Source: an uncultured delta proteobacterium
GTDB taxonomy: Bacteria; Desulfobacterota; Desulfobulbia; Desulfobulbales; Desulfurivibrionaceae
Direction: 5' to 3'
Length of the DNA: 64,000 bases
Assembly (NCBI GenBank): GCA_903869265.1
Contig: CAIPYE010000014.1
Location: forward strand, 310,001-374,000
Made by a program: the position numbers and the translations under genes. Under the pieces are notes generated by a model that was not told the DNA's origin, ran no database searches, and worked only from the letters and a program-made list of their open reading frames with translations. Position 1 is the first letter of the stretch. The number at the start of each line of letters is the position of its first letter. This document shows, piece after piece, positions 63,401-64,000 of the stretch.

Positions 63401-63955
63401 ACCGACACCCTGGCGGAGGACACCGACCTGACTTTAACCCTGCACAAATGTGGGCTTAAAATCTGTTATGCCCCCCGCGCCGTGGCCTGGACCGAGGCTC
63501 CCGAAACCATCCGGGCCTTTGCCAAGCAGCGGTTCCGCTGGGCCTTCGGCACCTTGCAGTGTCTCTGGAAACATCGGGAGATGTTGTTTGATGTAAAGTA
63601 CAGGGCGCTGGGCTGGTTCAGTCTGCCGAGCGCCTGGTTTTTCAACATCCTGTTGGTGGCCCTCGGGCCGATTATCGATGCCATTCTTCTGGTCTCATTG
63701 CTGATGAGTCCTGCCAACAGCATTCTCTATTTTTATTTTTTGGTCTTTCTCGGTGCCGACCTGCTGCTGGCAGCGGTTGCCTGCCTCATCGAGAGGGAGC
63801 CGTTGTCCCAGATCTGGCTGGTTCTGCCCATGCGGTTTGTCTACCGGCCCGTGCTGAGTTATGCCGTAATAAAGGCCATTGTCAAAGCGAGCAAAGGGGT
63901 GCTGGTCGGTTGGGGCAAACTCGACCGCACCGCCTCGGTCACTTATAAAGCTTGA
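60497..63955 (+). CDS. GH18-like / NodB deacetylase / GT2 fusion protein
   Basis: A 1152-residue membrane protein joining three enzymes. Helix about 38-58 anchors it. A GH18-like barrel (about 137-490) has GVIIDWEQVD in place of the usual DxxDxDxE motif. A NodB polysaccharide deacetylase (about 520-700) has TFDDGPD near 527 and HTYSHPN. A C-terminal GT2 synthase (about 796-1030) has DDGS near 831, DADT, EDTDL and QRFRW near 1009, then membrane helices. Together these fit synthesis and partial deacetylation of an amino-sugar polysaccharide such as PNAG or chitin-like exopolymer. ATG at 60497, with Met3 at 60503 as alternative. Confidence 0.9.
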   Translation: MKMTDNPRQPGSPSHPPAVNMESFVFLDARGKRWPRLRLVMFVAGLLFFVGVILFAQTLFLPSQLTLPPAVQQLKSRLKTLQNKEHQARQLATRPLWLNFSKGNSSPAATFPFFANQSSAVSPFKKGGGRQFAPLQEIRLGFYESFDPDSFDSLKANADKLTHLCPDWLTVEDGRGAIKVAIEQKALDLVKDRGLILLPLLRNVGGEGGWRPEAVEGLINGPAARQDQFIADLKGRLKGMGAGGVIIDWEQVDPTYRGAMTALLNKLASALHAEAMELWLCVPMGRELKVLDLDTLAEHVDHFVAMLHDENSESDPPGPIASQEWFDGWLETIIEYGESPQWVLALGSYGYDWAEGEKEAETVSFQDVMSRAGHSSLSSCDFEAPTYNPHFVYEDSGAVHTLWFLDTVTFLNQLKAGRSYHVGGVAISRLGTEDPGIWQALKLDTAKPLTPANIAPLETLKPGAAIAHIGRGNFITMADERGDGARRIMLDKDGDPEDPVIERYEKFPSYLTIVHQGNGAKDSVVLTFDDGPDPKWTPKILDILKAKGVSATFFMVGTNMEKYPDLVRRIVREGHTVGVHTYSHPNIALVSEERAYLEFNATQRLIEAITKHSTILFRPPYNADTNPHDPEELVPIKLAQKLGYITVTEDIDPEDWSQPGVDAMVENIKKGRQQGGNIVLLHDAGGDRSQTIEALPKIIDYLQARGDNILSLSALLGIPLEQLMPPVLRSQRSMARVVSESGFAAIHATAQFFWAFMIVATTLVVVRTLTVAWLAIRSRRAGESGLPISAPGPCPPVSVLIAAYNEEKVIEQTLRAVLNSVYPGEIEVVVVDDGSQDTTAEVVAGMAHNDDRIHLLRQINLGKATALKTGFDAVRHEIVISLDADTQFTPATIGELVPPFADPNVAAVSGRARVGNPKTFVAKFQSLEYTCGFNLDRRAYHLLNCITVVPGAVSAFKKSAVFAAGGISTDTLAEDTDLTLTLHKCGLKICYAPRAVAWTEAPETIRAFAKQRFRWAFGTLQCLWKHREMLFDVKYRALGWFSLPSAWFFNILLVALGPIIDAILLVSLLMSPANSILYFYFLVFLGADLLLAAVACLIEREPLSQIWLVLPMRFVYRPVLSYAVIKAIVKASKGVLVGWGKLDRTASVTYKA

Positions 63956-63971
63956 GGAAAAAACAGGAACC

Positions 63972-64000
63972 ATGAAGGCAATGATTACGAAAGGTTCGGT
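63972..64000 (+). CDS. Start of the next gene (partial)
   Basis: An ATG at 63972 follows the fusion gene after 16 bases and opens a frame reading MKAMITKGS to the right edge. An ACAGGAAC site precedes it. It is likely part of the same polysaccharide operon, but the product cannot be identified. Confidence 0.5.

Overview
The window looks like a chromosomal segment of a GC-rich anaerobic bacterium, most likely a Desulfobacterota (deltaproteobacterial) relative such as a Desulfobulbales member. That placement is an inference from gene content: a stand-alone Ni-Fe CO dehydrogenase, a multihaem cytochrome c, a bacterial V/A-type ATPase, and a peroxiredoxin whose catalytic residue is encoded by UGA (selenocysteine). 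No rRNA, tRNA, CRISPR array, transposase or phage gene was seen.

Left part (1-18.9 kb). A MOSC protein and the SrkA-like kinase are followed by a two-gene cassette: a pentahaem cytochrome c and a selenocysteine peroxiredoxin with a clear bacterial SECIS hairpin. Just after the cassette lies a decayed copy of the srkA 3' end, which suggests insertion or rearrangement at srkA. Next comes a minus-strand envelope-stress group: an OmpR-type regulator, its histidine kinase, two small exported proteins and a Spy-like LTxxQ protein. Then follow a His-rich EF-hand repeat protein, the PA2778/PA2779 pair, cooS, an unrecognised gene, a ferredoxin-like protein with a DUF502 protein, an overlooked 42-residue membrane ORF, an LpxR-like lipid A deacylase and a DUF389 membrane protein.

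Middle part (19-31 kb). A nine-gene minus-strand V/A-type ATPase operon (order G/H, I, K, E, C, F, A, B, D) is preceded by a good sigma-70-like promoter. It is followed by endonuclease IV, a methyltransferase, an Old Yellow Enzyme reductase, a UbiA/MenA-like prenyltransferase and a zinc-ribbon membrane protein.

Efflux block (31.4-47.4 kb). A TetR regulator heads a tightly packed minus-strand run: MacA-like adaptor, separate MacB-like ATPase and permease, outer membrane factor, MdtA-like adaptor, MdtB-like RND pump, a small three-helix membrane protein, MdtC-like RND pump, second outer membrane factor, and an RluA-type pseudouridine synthase. A 13-bp inverted repeat over the TetR promoter is the probable operator, and rlmN diverges from it.

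Right part (47.5-64 kb). Mostly housekeeping and accessory genes: rlmN, a radical SAM protein coupled to a small zinc-ribbon ORF, a hairpin-bounded non-coding repeat element, a two-domain RNase H, a SprT/DUF2786 protein, yehS-yajD, a large unrecognised exported protein, a tRNA-dihydrouridine synthase, a P-type cation ATPase with an altered M6 site, a DEDD exonuclease, and a 1152-residue fusion of GH18-like, NodB deacetylase and GT2 domains likely to act in exopolysaccharide synthesis. The last 29 bases start another gene.
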